Source: Paracoccaceae bacterium (GTDB taxonomy: Bacteria > Pseudomonadota > Alphaproteobacteria > Rhodobacterales > Rhodobacteraceae). Taken from it: 64,000 nt of DNA. The translations under genes and the position numbers were made by a program. The notes below the pieces were generated by a model. It did no database searches, had not been told where the DNA came from, and saw only the letters and a program-made list of their open reading frames with translations. Numbering within the stretch: the stretch's first letter is position 1; the number at the start of each line of letters is the position of its first letter. Shown piece by piece: positions 53,494 through 62,151 of the stretch. Where the stretch lies: contig JAJEBQ010000054.1 of assembly GCA_022822495.1 (NCBI GenBank), forward strand, positions 1 to 64,000, given 5' to 3'.

Positions 53494-53518
53494 GTGACTT
53501 CCATTACAATAGTATCAC

Positions 53519-54343
53519 ATGACCAGAGAACAGGATTCTGAAAATTCTCTGCTGGTTGTAAATAACATTGAGGTCATTTACAATAGGGTAATCCTAGTCC
53601 TGAAAGGCGTAAGCCTTTCAGTGCCAGAAGGTGGAATTATAGCGCTTTTGGGTGGAAATGGTGCCGGCAAGACCACAACCTTGAAGGCAATCTCCAATTT
53701 GTTGCGTTCCGAAAGGGGAGAAGTAACCAAAGGCTCAATAACATATCGAGGAAATATTGTGCAGGACCTTACTCCATCAGCTCTGGTTCGTAAGGGCGTG
53801 ATCCAGGTGATGGAAGGAAGACACTGTTTTGAACACCTCACCATTGAAGAGAATCTATTGACGGGTGCTTACACGCGAAGCAATATCAATGCAGACGTAA
53901 AGGGTGATCTTGAAAAGGTCTATGATTACTTTCCCAAACTCAAGGAAAGAAGAAAGTCTCAGGCGGGGTATACATCGGGAGGAGAGCAACAGATGTGTGC
54001 TATCGGAAGAGCCCTGATGTCGAAACCGGAAACGATTCTGCTGGATGAACCATCCATGGGGTTGGCACCACAACTGGTTGAAGAAATTTTTGAAATCGTC
54101 AAGGAGCTAAATGAAAAAGAGAAAGTCAGTATTCTCCTGGCCGAACAAAATACCAACATGGCATTAAAATATTCAAACTATGGTTATATTCTTGAATCGG
54201 GGCGGATTGTGATGGACGGCCCTTCAGAGGATTTAAGAGAGAATCCTGACATCAAGGAATTTTACCTGGGAATGTCTGAAGGAGGGCGTAAATCTTTCCG
54301 GGATACCAGAAGTTATAGAAGACGAAAAAGGTGGTTGGGATAA
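53519..54343 (+). CDS. ABC transporter ATP-binding protein (LivF-like), PaaK-linked locus
   Basis: The 274-residue ATPase has Walker A GGNGAGKTTTLKA (about 45-57), signature TSGGEQQMCAIGRALM, Walker B ILLDEPSMGLAPQ and LAEQNTNMALKYSN. A basic C-terminal extension (GRKSFRDTRSYRRRKRWLG) is present. The final 13 bases overlap the following small gene. Confidence 0.93.
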   Translation: MTREQDSENSLLVVNNIEVIYNRVILVLKGVSLSVPEGGIIALLGGNGAGKTTTLKAISNLLRSERGEVTKGSITYRGNIVQDLTPSALVRKGVIQVMEGRHCFEHLTIEENLLTGAYTRSNINADVKGDLEKVYDYFPKLKERRKSQAGYTSGGEQQMCAIGRALMSKPETILLDEPSMGLAPQLVEEIFEIVKELNEKEKVSILLAEQNTNMALKYSNYGYILESGRIVMDGPSEDLRENPDIKEFYLGMSEGGRKSFRDTRSYRRRKRWLG

Positions 54344-54629
54344 AGAGAGCTGATAGAATCATTTGCCGAACACCAACACTTGGTAAATCGGGATCTACCA
54401 GAATTACCAAATGGAAATTTGATTGTATCCGCAAGGCCATTTTAGATGGTTTGGGTGAAGGAAAATAGCTTTTTCAGAATTGACAGACAATGTAAGCAAC
54501 CGCCTTTCCCAAGAGGAAAGGGATGCTCTGGGGTCATTAGGTTGGTATGTGACTACAGTCAAACTTGAACTAGAGGTGCGAGGGGAGATTAACAGATTGC
54601 CTCAAAAAGGAAAACAGATTTTGGAATGA
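54331..54629 (+). pseudogene. DUF6958-like small protein gene, frameshifted at an A4 run
   Basis: From GTG 54331 the first frame reads CRTPTLGKSGSTRITKWKFD and RKAILDGLGEGK and stops at TAG 54466. The -1 frame continues IAFSELTDNVSNRL, then LGWYVTTVKLELEVRGEINR, ending at TGA 54627-54629, which overlaps the next gene's start as ATGA. The halves together match the layout of DUF6958 proteins (about 95 residues, with a helix-turn-helix-like tail and WY-x2-TVKL-x-LE-x-RG). One missing A in the run 54462-54465 explains the break. The start may be GTG 54331 or further in. The family has no known function; its place between the transporter and the ligase suggests a regulatory or accessory role. Confidence 0.62.
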
Positions 54630-55864
54630 GCGGAGAAGAATTGACCTATTTCGATAACAAGGAAACGCGATCTGCAGATGAGAGAGCCAATGAATATGAC
54701 AAGGCATTTCCAACCCTTTTTAAATTGGCTGTAACCAAGTCAAAGGGTTATGCGGCACACTATCAAGACCTGGATTTGAACGATATTTCTTCTACAGCTG
54801 ATTTGATAAAACTGCCTGTCTTGCGTAAATCACAAATACAACAGTATCAAGCTTCGGATCTGCCTTATGGAGGTTTCACAACATTAGAGCCCAACGAAAT
54901 GGATTATATTTTTCAGTCTCCAGGACCAATTTATGAACCTGGAAGCGGGAAAAAAGATTGGTGGCGTATAGCAAGATTTTTATTTGCTTGCGGCATAAGC
55001 AACAAGGATATTGTCCAGAATTGTTTTTCCTACCACTTGACACCAGCTGGTCATATCTTTGAGAGTGGTGCCAAGGCATTAGGTGCAACCATCGTACCAG
55101 CAGGAACAGGCAACACTGAACTCCAAGTGCAGATTGCAAAAAATGCCGGAGTAACTGCATATGCCGGTACACCAGATTATCTGAAGATCATTTTGGATAA
55201 AGCGCAGGAAATGGGTATAGAACTTCCAAAAATTTCCAAGGCCGGAGTAGGGGGTGGGCCATTATTCCCCACTTTACGACAAGAATACAACGATCGGGGG
55301 ATTTCCTGCTTGCAAAATTATGCGACAGCAGAAGCGGGCAATATTGCCTACGAAACTATCGCTGATCAAGGCATGATTGTGGATGAAGATGTCATTGTTG
55401 AAATCGTTCGCCCAGGGTCAGGCACCCCTGTTGAAAATGGCGAAATAGGTGAGGTACTGGTAACTGTTTTTAACCCCGATTTTCCTCTGATCAGGTTTGC
55501 AACAGGTGACCTTTCATCATTTATGGTGGGACAAAGCGCTTGTGGCAGAACAAATGCAAGGATTTCAGGCTGGAAAGGAAGAGCGGATCAAACCACCAAG
55601 GTGAAGGGTATGTTTGTACGCCCTGAACAAATGGAAGAATTTCTGCGAAGAAATCAAGAAGTGTATAAGGTCCGTGCTATTGTTACAAGAAGAAATGAAT
55701 CGGATTTATTCGCTGTTCAGGTTGAAACTGCAAGCACAAACACTGAAAAGTTTCAGAATTCTTTGCGAGAAATTCTGAACCTCAGGGCCGAAATTGAATT
55801 GGTTGCAAAAGGTTCCTTACCAAATGATGGTAAAGTAATAGATGATCAAAGGGAATTCGGGTGA
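54626..55864 (+). CDS. phenylacetate-CoA ligase-like adenylate-forming enzyme (PaaK type)
   Basis: The 412-residue enzyme has KLPVLRKSQIQQYQASDLPY, LTPAGHIFESGAKALGATIV, the ATP-binding YATAEAGNIAYET and the TGDLSSFMVG block. The C-terminal hinge IGRADQTTKVKG-like segment (GWKGRADQTTKVKGMFVRPE) is present. It activates an aromatic or related carboxylic acid to its CoA ester. It starts in the ATGA overlap and ends convergent with rpmJ. Confidence 0.92.
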   Translation: MSGEELTYFDNKETRSADERANEYDKAFPTLFKLAVTKSKGYAAHYQDLDLNDISSTADLIKLPVLRKSQIQQYQASDLPYGGFTTLEPNEMDYIFQSPGPIYEPGSGKKDWWRIARFLFACGISNKDIVQNCFSYHLTPAGHIFESGAKALGATIVPAGTGNTELQVQIAKNAGVTAYAGTPDYLKIILDKAQEMGIELPKISKAGVGGGPLFPTLRQEYNDRGISCLQNYATAEAGNIAYETIADQGMIVDEDVIVEIVRPGSGTPVENGEIGEVLVTVFNPDFPLIRFATGDLSSFMVGQSACGRTNARISGWKGRADQTTKVKGMFVRPEQMEEFLRRNQEVYKVRAIVTRRNESDLFAVQVETASTNTEKFQNSLREILNLRAEIELVAKGSLPNDGKVIDDQREFG

Positions 55865-55878
55865 TGCAGGATTGTGTG

Positions 55879-56004
55879 TTAACCCTGCCGGGCTTTGAAC
55901 CTACGCTGGTGTTTATTGATCACATATACACGTCCTTTTCTTCTAACCACACGACATTGCTGGTGCCTTGCCTTCAAGGAACGTAGTGAATTCTTAACCT
56001 TCAT
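55879..56004 (-). CDS. rpmJ: 50S ribosomal protein L36
   Basis: The 41-residue protein reads [20 protein letters not shown], then [20 protein letters not shown] and a final G. This is the zinc-ligand-poor form of L36 found in alphaproteobacteria. It starts at ATG 56004 on the minus strand, 28 bases after the tRNA gene end, and is convergent with the PaaK-type gene. Confidence 0.97.
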   Translation of the reverse strand: MKVKNSLRSLKARHQQCRVVRRKGRVYVINKHQRRFKARQG

Positions 56005-56031
56005 TGTTCTTCTCTTTTCAAAATCTCAAAC

Positions 56032-56106
<75 letters not shown>

Positions 56107-56242
56107 AAGCCAACAATAATAATATCCAAAAGGGCTTGGCGAATATAAGGTTTGCAAAGCTAACATTCAATAATTCTTACCAAAAGGGTACACGAGTTTT
56201 TTATTGAAATTAAACTACTGACTTTATTTATGGACATTTTCG

Positions 56243-57220
56243 GTGAATATAAAATTTAAACCCAGAGAAAATTTGAAGAGTATGAAGGCCTATTTAAAGG
56301 GTAGATTCAGGAAATTTGTTAAACCTAAGAATAAAAACCTGAAGGTCGAAGAGGATACAGACGAAGTGGGCCCTGAAAGTGTCGACCAACAGATTTGGTT
56401 GCAAAAGTTTGCCGATCTGAAAATTGATTCCCCCCTTCAGGATGCCCTACAGTTCAAAGCCAAGCTTGAGATTGGTGAGCAAGCTTACTCCTCCCTACGT
56501 TTCAAAACGTTTGTTGAAGATGTATGGGATAGTACTGGCGTAGGGATATCAAGTGCAGGATTTGTTGGATTTCTTGGAACCAAGGGTTTTTTCGGGACAG
56601 CTGGTATACTTGGCCTCCTAGGCATTGGTACCGCAGCTGCACCATTGACTGTAATTATTGCAGCCGGTGTGGTTTCGGGGTTAGGGTGGAGATTATTACG
56701 AGGGTATCTACGGACATTTACCGCGGAAAGAATTTTGTTGATTCCCAAATATTTAAACACGCCACTTGATATTCTTGCTATTGGGATTTTTGATCTGTTG
56801 GCCACTTTATCTCTAAAGGTTGCCAAAACCGATGGCATTATTAACGGGATGGAATTCGACAAGATAGTAGAATATTTTGTTTCAGAATGGGGCTATGACC
56901 AAAAATTTGTCGAAGCAGGTATCTCCTATTTACTCCTTAACCTTGATAATTATGATACGGAAAAGACAGCACAGGAGTTCGGTGTTTATTTAAGGGAAAA
57001 TCCGGATTGCAATTTCAAGTCCATCAGTAGGGGCACAAGTGATTTTCTTGAAGATCTGGTGGCAGTGGAGAAATTTGGGTATGAAAATAAAATGCAGGAA
57101 GTAAAGATAATCCAAGACGCCTTTCTAAGCAAAAACTCATATTTTGAGAAGTTTATGAGCCAGATACCTCCAGTCAAGGATCTGAAAGGGTATTTACAGA
57201 TAATGAAGAAGGTCAAGTAA
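56243..57220 (+). CDS. membrane protein with C-terminal TerB-like domain
   Basis: The 325-residue protein has a basic N-terminus (KAYLKGRFRKFVKPKNK), one or two glycine-rich hydrophobic segments (about residues 95-155, GFVGFLGTKGFFGTAGILGL) and a C-terminal TerB-like helical domain (SLKVAKTDGIINGMEFDKIV, then YFVSEWGYD). The TerB domain is a metal-binding fold often in stress or phage-response modules. GTG 56243 is chosen; ATG 56282 is an alternative. It is convergent with dinB, with 4 bases between them. I do not recognise the family further. Confidence 0.65.
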   Translation: MNIKFKPRENLKSMKAYLKGRFRKFVKPKNKNLKVEEDTDEVGPESVDQQIWLQKFADLKIDSPLQDALQFKAKLEIGEQAYSSLRFKTFVEDVWDSTGVGISSAGFVGFLGTKGFFGTAGILGLLGIGTAAAPLTVIIAAGVVSGLGWRLLRGYLRTFTAERILLIPKYLNTPLDILAIGIFDLLATLSLKVAKTDGIINGMEFDKIVEYFVSEWGYDQKFVEAGISYLLLNLDNYDTEKTAQEFGVYLRENPDCNFKSISRGTSDFLEDLVAVEKFGYENKMQEVKIIQDAFLSKNSYFEKFMSQIPPVKDLKGYLQIMKKVK

Positions 57221-57224
57221 CCTT

Positions 57225-58484
57225 CTAATTCAATGAAATGCCTTTTTTTAAAGCATTGGGGCCAAATTTTTTCCGTAACTCATCCGAGACAGTCTCAACT
57301 TTTACTTGGGATTTGAGTTCCAGGTCTAGTTCAAGAGCCTGTGTGATTGGTAGGGATTTTTTATCCTTTTCCAAACCACTCAATCCAACACCCAGTAATC
57401 TCAAGGGAGCAAGATTTGCCGCAGACTTTAACAACGATTGCACGATCGGGAATATCTGGGTTGATAAATTTGTTGGTATCGGGGTTTGGGCTTGTCTAGT
57501 ATGAATTTTATGATTGTGCTGTTTCAGTTTTAAGGTAACCGTTTTCCCAATCAATCTTTTTGCTTTTGCGCGGTCGGTAACCTTAACTGTTAATCGCCAT
57601 GCATGTCCTTCCAACTTCTTGTAATCCGAAATATCTGTGCTGAAGGTGGTTTCGTTGGAGATGCTCTTGATGGATCTTGTAACCTTTATGGTTCGATGAT
57701 CTTCACCTCTGGCCAAGTACCACAAGCGGGTACCAAAAGAACCAAATTTTCTTTCCAGTTCATTTTTGCCAACATTGTGCAAATCGCCGAAGGTAAACAA
57801 GCCTTCCTTATCCAACTTCTTCTGAAATGCCTTTCCTACTCCTGGAATGATCGAGAGGGGTTTAGTCCCCATGACTTTGCTGATATCTTCTGGTCCGATA
57901 AGGGAAAACCCCCTTGGTTTTTCGAGGTCAGAGGCAATTTTTGCCAAAAATTTGTTAATGGATAAACCTACTGAGCAGGTAATGCCGATTTCATGTTCAA
58001 TTCGGTTTGCCAATTTTACCAGTAGTTGGGCTGGAGGGGCCTTGTGGAGAAGTTTTGTACCTGAGAAATCCAGAAAAGCTTCATCAACCGAAATAACCTC
58101 AACTTGTGGTGTTAATTCTTTCATGAGGCTGATAATTTCTTTGGAAACGGCCGAATATACTCCCATTCTGGGTCTAATAATTACCGCTTCAGGACATAGT
58201 TTCAGTGCTTGAAACATCGGCATGGCTGAATGAACCCCTTTGATTCTGGCGATATAACACGCTGTAGAAACGACTCCTCTTTGACCCCCACCAATGATTA
58301 CCGGTTTATTCCTTAATTCAGGACAATCTCTTTTCTCAACAGATGCAAAGAAGGCATCGCAATCAACATGGGCAATATTCAGGGATGTTAATTCCGGGTG
58401 TGAAACGATTATTGGGGACCGGCAAATGGGGCACGAATCTGATCCATCGAACAAGAGTTCACATTTCCGGCATAGTGATCCCAT
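57225..58484 (-). CDS. dinB: DNA polymerase IV with N-terminal zinc ribbon
   Basis: The 419-residue Y-family polymerase has catalytic acidic residues in HVDCDAFFASVE (about 39-50) and SVDEAFLDFSG (about 134-144). The C-terminal little-finger domain ends SGLEKDKKSLPITQALE-like. A zinc ribbon (CRKC and CPIC, residues 5-21) precedes the palm, as usual in alphaproteobacteria. It performs error-prone bypass of lesions. pyrF follows after 14 bases on the same strand. Confidence 0.95.
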   Translation of the reverse strand: MGSLCRKCELLFDGSDSCPICRSPIIVSHPELTSLNIAHVDCDAFFASVEKRDCPELRNKPVIIGGGQRGVVSTACYIARIKGVHSAMPMFQALKLCPEAVIIRPRMGVYSAVSKEIISLMKELTPQVEVISVDEAFLDFSGTKLLHKAPPAQLLVKLANRIEHEIGITCSVGLSINKFLAKIASDLEKPRGFSLIGPEDISKVMGTKPLSIIPGVGKAFQKKLDKEGLFTFGDLHNVGKNELERKFGSFGTRLWYLARGEDHRTIKVTRSIKSISNETTFSTDISDYKKLEGHAWRLTVKVTDRAKAKRLIGKTVTLKLKQHNHKIHTRQAQTPIPTNLSTQIFPIVQSLLKSAANLAPLRLLGVGLSGLEKDKKSLPITQALELDLELKSQVKVETVSDELRKKFGPNALKKGISLN

Positions 58485-58498
58485 GACATTGACATGTG

Positions 58499-59194
58499 CT
58501 AATCTGGTAGTGTTTGGATAATTCCCTCAACGGATGAGAGAGGATCAGGAGATTGAGTTATGGCTCGCCCTATAACCAGGTAATCAGCGCCATTTTGAAT
58601 AGCTTTTTTTGGGCTTAAAGTTCTTTTCTGATCATTCTTGTTGGTATTTGATGGTCTAATTCCAGGTGTGACAATCAATCTGGATTTACCGTGTTTAAGT
58701 TGTCTTATCAAAGATACTTCCTGGGGTGACGATACAACACCATCGGCACCTGCTTCAAAGGCAAGTTCAGCCCTTCTTGTAACAAGCGTTTGCAAATCAC
58801 CATTTCGATATAGGGCCATATCAAGATCTTTGCGGTCAAGGGAAGTCAATATGGTTATGGCCAATATCTTTGTTGCGGAATTCTTTCTTCCTTTGACAGC
58901 AGCCTCAACGACGTATGGGTCCCCATGCACGGTCAATAAGTCAATTTGGAGATCACATAATGCCCTGACTGAATTCTCAACAGTACTGGCGATATCAAAG
59001 AGTTTTAGATCCAGAAAAACCCTTTTGTCGTACTTGTCCTTTAACTCCTTGCAAAACGCCAAACCTCCATTGGCAAGCATAATCTGGCCAACTTTATAAA
59101 AACCCACAGCCGTACCGAGAGTTTCCACCATTCGTCTAGCCTCAAGAGGCAGGACATAATCTAGGGCAATTATAAGGCGATTATCCATGTTCAA
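58499..59194 (-). CDS. pyrF: orotidine 5'-phosphate decarboxylase
   Basis: PyrF makes UMP from OMP. The 231-residue protein starts IIALDYVLPLEARRMVETLG and has the catalytic DLKLFDIASTVENS block (about 61-74, Asp-Lys-Asp) and PGIRPS phosphate loop (about 180). Its length fits the short bacterial class. It lies beside dinB and near the cytosine-deaminase-type gene on the other strand. Confidence 0.95.
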   Translation of the reverse strand: MNMDNRLIIALDYVLPLEARRMVETLGTAVGFYKVGQIMLANGGLAFCKELKDKYDKRVFLDLKLFDIASTVENSVRALCDLQIDLLTVHGDPYVVEAAVKGRKNSATKILAITILTSLDRKDLDMALYRNGDLQTLVTRRAELAFEAGADGVVSSPQEVSLIRQLKHGKSRLIVTPGIRPSNTNKNDQKRTLSPKKAIQNGADYLVIGRAITQSPDPLSSVEGIIQTLPD

Positions 59195-59703
59195 TTAGTT
59201 GATGTAATTATAATAAAAACTATTCGGGTACAAATATGATATCTACAGAATATTTTTGGGTTTGATCTTAAGACATTATACAAAAACCATTGCTCACAAT
59301 GAAGCTGAAAATCTTATCCAGTTGCCTATCCCAATCAATTTCTAAAGCGTGACAAAAGTGCATGGAATCATCGCTTAAGCTTAAAACTATTAAGTTCAAC
59401 CCAATTCTGTCCAAATGAAACAACCCTTATTATTCCAAACTTGACTCATAAGTAAGTTCATGATTCGCCATGATGAAACAGATTGTATCTTGAGCCAATA
59501 AAATTGAATGAGTTTAAACCCAACAACAAAAATTACTCTTCCCAGTAAGTCTTTGTCATTTAAAAATAAATTATTCTATGCTGTGCCAAATGCTTGGTTA
59601 GCCGTATTCAATAATTCTTTCAATAGGTTAAACAGTACATTTTTGGATGGGTGATTATTACCCGAAAATTTAATTTTGGCTCTTTCAGAACTGTAGGTGG
59701 ATT
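59195..59703. other. 509-bp gene-free stretch between pyrF and the deaminase-like gene
   Basis: The stretch separates two divergent genes. I see no recognisable RNA gene, riboswitch, CRISPR repeat or long ORF. It is very AT-rich in its right half (A/T tracts at about 59500-59690), as expected of a promoter region for one or both genes. Confidence 0.5.
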
Positions 59704-60978
59704 ATGGTCTTTGATTTAATGGTAAGGGATGTAAAACTTCCCGATGGAACAGATACCGATATAGCAATTACGGGTACAAAAATTGCTGCCGTAGAACCCG
59801 GTATCAAAACTGAAGCAAAAAATACCTTTTCGTTTGAAGGGTGTTTGGTTACGACCCCCTTTGTCGATCCTCATTTTCATATGGATGCCACCCTTTCACA
59901 AGGTATTCCGCGAGTGAATGAATCAGGTACTTTGTTAGAGGGTATTGCACTTTGGGGCGAATTGAAGAAAATTCTCACCCATGAAGCAGTGAAACAAAGA
60001 GCCTTGGAATATTGTGATTGGGCTGTTTCTATGGGGTTGTTGGCAATTAGAACCCATGTGGATGTTTGTGATGATAGATTGTTGGCCGTTGAAGCCCTTA
60101 AAGAGGTGCAAAGAGAAGTTTCCCCTTATCTTGATTTACAACTGGTTGCCTTTCCTCAGGATGGGTTTTACCGATCCAGGAAGGCCAAAAAAAATATGAT
60201 TCGGGCTTTGGATAAGGGCGTTGATGTTGTAGGTGGTATTCCACACTTTGAGCGAACCATGGATGAGGGAAGGAGATCAGTAACCGAACTCTGTGGTATT
60301 GCGGCCGAAAGAGGGTTGCCAGTTGACATGCATTGTGATGAAACCGATGACCCTAATTCTAGGCATATCGAACACCTCGCCTATGAAACCCAAAAGTTGG
60401 GACTCGGTGGAAGGGTTACGGGTTCTCATCTGACTTCGATGCACTCCATGGACAATTGCTATGTTTCGAAATTACTGCCGTTAATTGCTGAGGCTGGCGT
60501 TTCTGTCATTTCCAATCCACTTATCAACATTACCATCCAAGGTCGCCATGATACTTATCCGAAAAGAAGGGGATTGACACGTGTGCCGGAAATGCTGGAT
60601 CATGGCATATGCGTGGGCTGGGGTCAGGATTGTGTACTTGATCCCTGGTATTCTCTCGGTTCGGCTGACATGCTTGATGTCGCGTATATGGGTATCCATG
60701 TTGCCCAAATGACCAGCCCTGCTGAGATGCATAAGTGCTTTGAAATGGTTACCACTGAAAATGCCAAAATCATGGAATTGGAAGATTATGGTTTGGCACC
60801 AGGAAAAAGGGCCAGTTTTGTAATCCTTGATGCCGCTGGTCCCGTTGATGCAATACGTTTGAGAGCAGACAGATTAATGGTAGTTTCCAATGGCAAAATT
60901 GTTGCCAAGAGAGAAAAAACTCTAACAAAACTTGATCTTCCTGACCGTCCCATAACGGTTGAACGAAAGCGTAAATAA
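59704..60978 (+). CDS. cytosine deaminase-family amidohydrolase
   Basis: The 424-residue protein aligns along its length with E. coli CodA: PPFVDPHFHMD (here TPFVDPHFHMDATLSQG), GTLLEGIALWGELKKILTHE, IRTHVDV, DLQLVAFPQDG, DVVGGIPHFE, VDMHCDETDD, TGSHLTSMHSMDN, NPLINITIQGRHDTYPKRRG and WYSLGSADM. Metal ligands (the HFH pair, the HCD histidine and the later aspartate) are present. At the CodA site GHDD, this protein has GQDC (D309, C310): the aspartate next to the metal aspartate is cysteine. This variant subfamily may deaminate a base other than cytosine. A stop is directly followed by the repeat at 60979. Confidence 0.8.
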   Translation: MVFDLMVRDVKLPDGTDTDIAITGTKIAAVEPGIKTEAKNTFSFEGCLVTTPFVDPHFHMDATLSQGIPRVNESGTLLEGIALWGELKKILTHEAVKQRALEYCDWAVSMGLLAIRTHVDVCDDRLLAVEALKEVQREVSPYLDLQLVAFPQDGFYRSRKAKKNMIRALDKGVDVVGGIPHFERTMDEGRRSVTELCGIAAERGLPVDMHCDETDDPNSRHIEHLAYETQKLGLGGRVTGSHLTSMHSMDNCYVSKLLPLIAEAGVSVISNPLINITIQGRHDTYPKRRGLTRVPEMLDHGICVGWGQDCVLDPWYSLGSADMLDVAYMGIHVAQMTSPAEMHKCFEMVTTENAKIMELEDYGLAPGKRASFVILDAAGPVDAIRLRADRLMVVSNGKIVAKREKTLTKLDLPDRPITVERKRK

Positions 60979-61012
60979 GGGGATTGTATATTTAGATATA
61001 CAACCAAAAAAA
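60979..61012 (+). repeat. third copy of the palindromic repeat, after the deaminase-like gene
   Basis: Starting at the base after the stop, the sequence begins GGGGATTGTATATTTAGATA and continues into TACAACC. Its first 26 bases differ at 4 positions from those at 16641. Here the core forms a perfect hairpin, TTGTATAT/ATATACAA with a 4-base loop. No T run follows on the plus strand. Confidence 0.65.
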
Positions 61013-61065
61013 AGAGAAATAAACTACGCACACACCTGATTTATACTCAAAAAACAACTCAAATA

Positions 61066-62151
61066 TTAACCCACTAATTCATTCCATTTATGCATCAGAT
61101 CGAACGTTATCTCATCATCATCTTCCAATAGTTCAACATAAATAGAAATAAATTTACTCGTGTTATCTATAAGCCTCAAATAATATTTCAAACTTTTTGT
61201 AACCCCATTAACGATTACCTGGCAGCCATATTTTTTCTTCATTTCTACAATTTGGTCATTTATGGCGGCTAATTCTTCAGAATTGATATTTTCATCAGTG
61301 CTTAAAATATAATACGTTTTTGTACCAGACCCTGCAATTTTTTCTCTTAATCCACTTACTAATTGTTGAGTGATTTTGATGTTATGTTTAATTTCTACGG
61401 ATTCAAATGGAGTATCATCTAGATTTATTACATCTATATCACCTAGTCGTCTTGACTTTGTATCTGCACTTGTGTGCGACAATAGGTTAAGTAATTCACA
61501 ATTTTTGTATTTTTTTACCTCTTCAACCAAACATGTATAAGCAGCAAATATGCTTAAGACCGGTAGTTTAGCAGAACCATTAAGGCCAGATTTCCAATGT
61601 TCTTCAACTAGGTTAACAATTTCTTCTATCATTAGATTCGAGGGCTTCGCCAAATTTAATGAGGCATTATTTTGACGCCATTCTAATAAGTTGGAAAAAA
61701 TAAATTGCAGACATTCCCTGGCATCCAAGCCAGATTCAATTTCATCAATTATATTCAGGAAAGCAGTTTTAATGTCTGGAGGAGAAATTTTGCCATCATA
61801 ATTTTTATAATAAGGTTTTGATTGTTCAAATGAACGAGTTAACCAACCCGAACCAGAAGCCATATACGGAAAATTCTCACTTCGTAAAAAGGGGGTCACT
61901 ATTTTGGTATCAAGCCCTCTTCCCGAGAAACCATCAGGCAAATTTGCTTGATGGAGTCTTATATCTTGGTTTGGATCAGTGATTTTTTTGTACATCAGAG
62001 TACATGTTACCGCAAGTACAGCCTTGTTTTTACCTCTACAGGAAATTTCTACTATTCGTTTAAGGTTATTTTTTTGATTGTCAGAAAGTGAGTAGTCTTC
62101 CCTGCGTTTTGCTTCTTCGAACAAAGAACCAATTTCAATTTTTACTGACAT
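61066..62151 (-). CDS. putative type II restriction endonuclease (PD-(D/E)xK)
   Basis: The 361-residue protein has no common domain I recognise by name, but its C-terminal part has DIDVINLDD and SVEIKHNIKIT (about 246-266), the D plus E-x-K core of PD-(D/E)xK nucleases. Coupling to the methyltransferase (17-base overlap, methyltransferase first) supports a restriction role. Base composition is more AT-rich than the neighbouring core genes, consistent with acquisition. The recognition site cannot be inferred from the sequence. Confidence 0.75.
   Translation of the reverse strand: MSVKIEIGSLFEEAKRREDYSLSDNQKNNLKRIVEISCRGKNKAVLAVTCTLMYKKITDPNQDIRLHQANLPDGFSGRGLDTKIVTPFLRSENFPYMASGSGWLTRSFEQSKPYYKNYDGKISPPDIKTAFLNIIDEIESGLDARECLQFIFSNLLEWRQNNASLNLAKPSNLMIEEIVNLVEEHWKSGLNGSAKLPVLSIFAAYTCLVEEVKKYKNCELLNLLSHTSADTKSRRLGDIDVINLDDTPFESVEIKHNIKITQQLVSGLREKIAGSGTKTYYILSTDENINSEELAAINDQIVEMKKKYGCQVIVNGVTKSLKYYLRLIDNTSKFISIYVELLEDDDEITFDLMHKWNELVG

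Noticed and set aside
54462..54468. Programmed -1 frameshifting in the DUF6958-like gene
   Set aside because: The sequence GGAAAATAG is not a canonical X-XXY-YYZ heptamer and no downstream stem is evident; mutation or base-calling error is simpler.
59195..59703. A riboswitch or small RNA in the gap before the deaminase-like gene
   Set aside because: No conserved RNA element or stable hairpin with a T run could be recognised.
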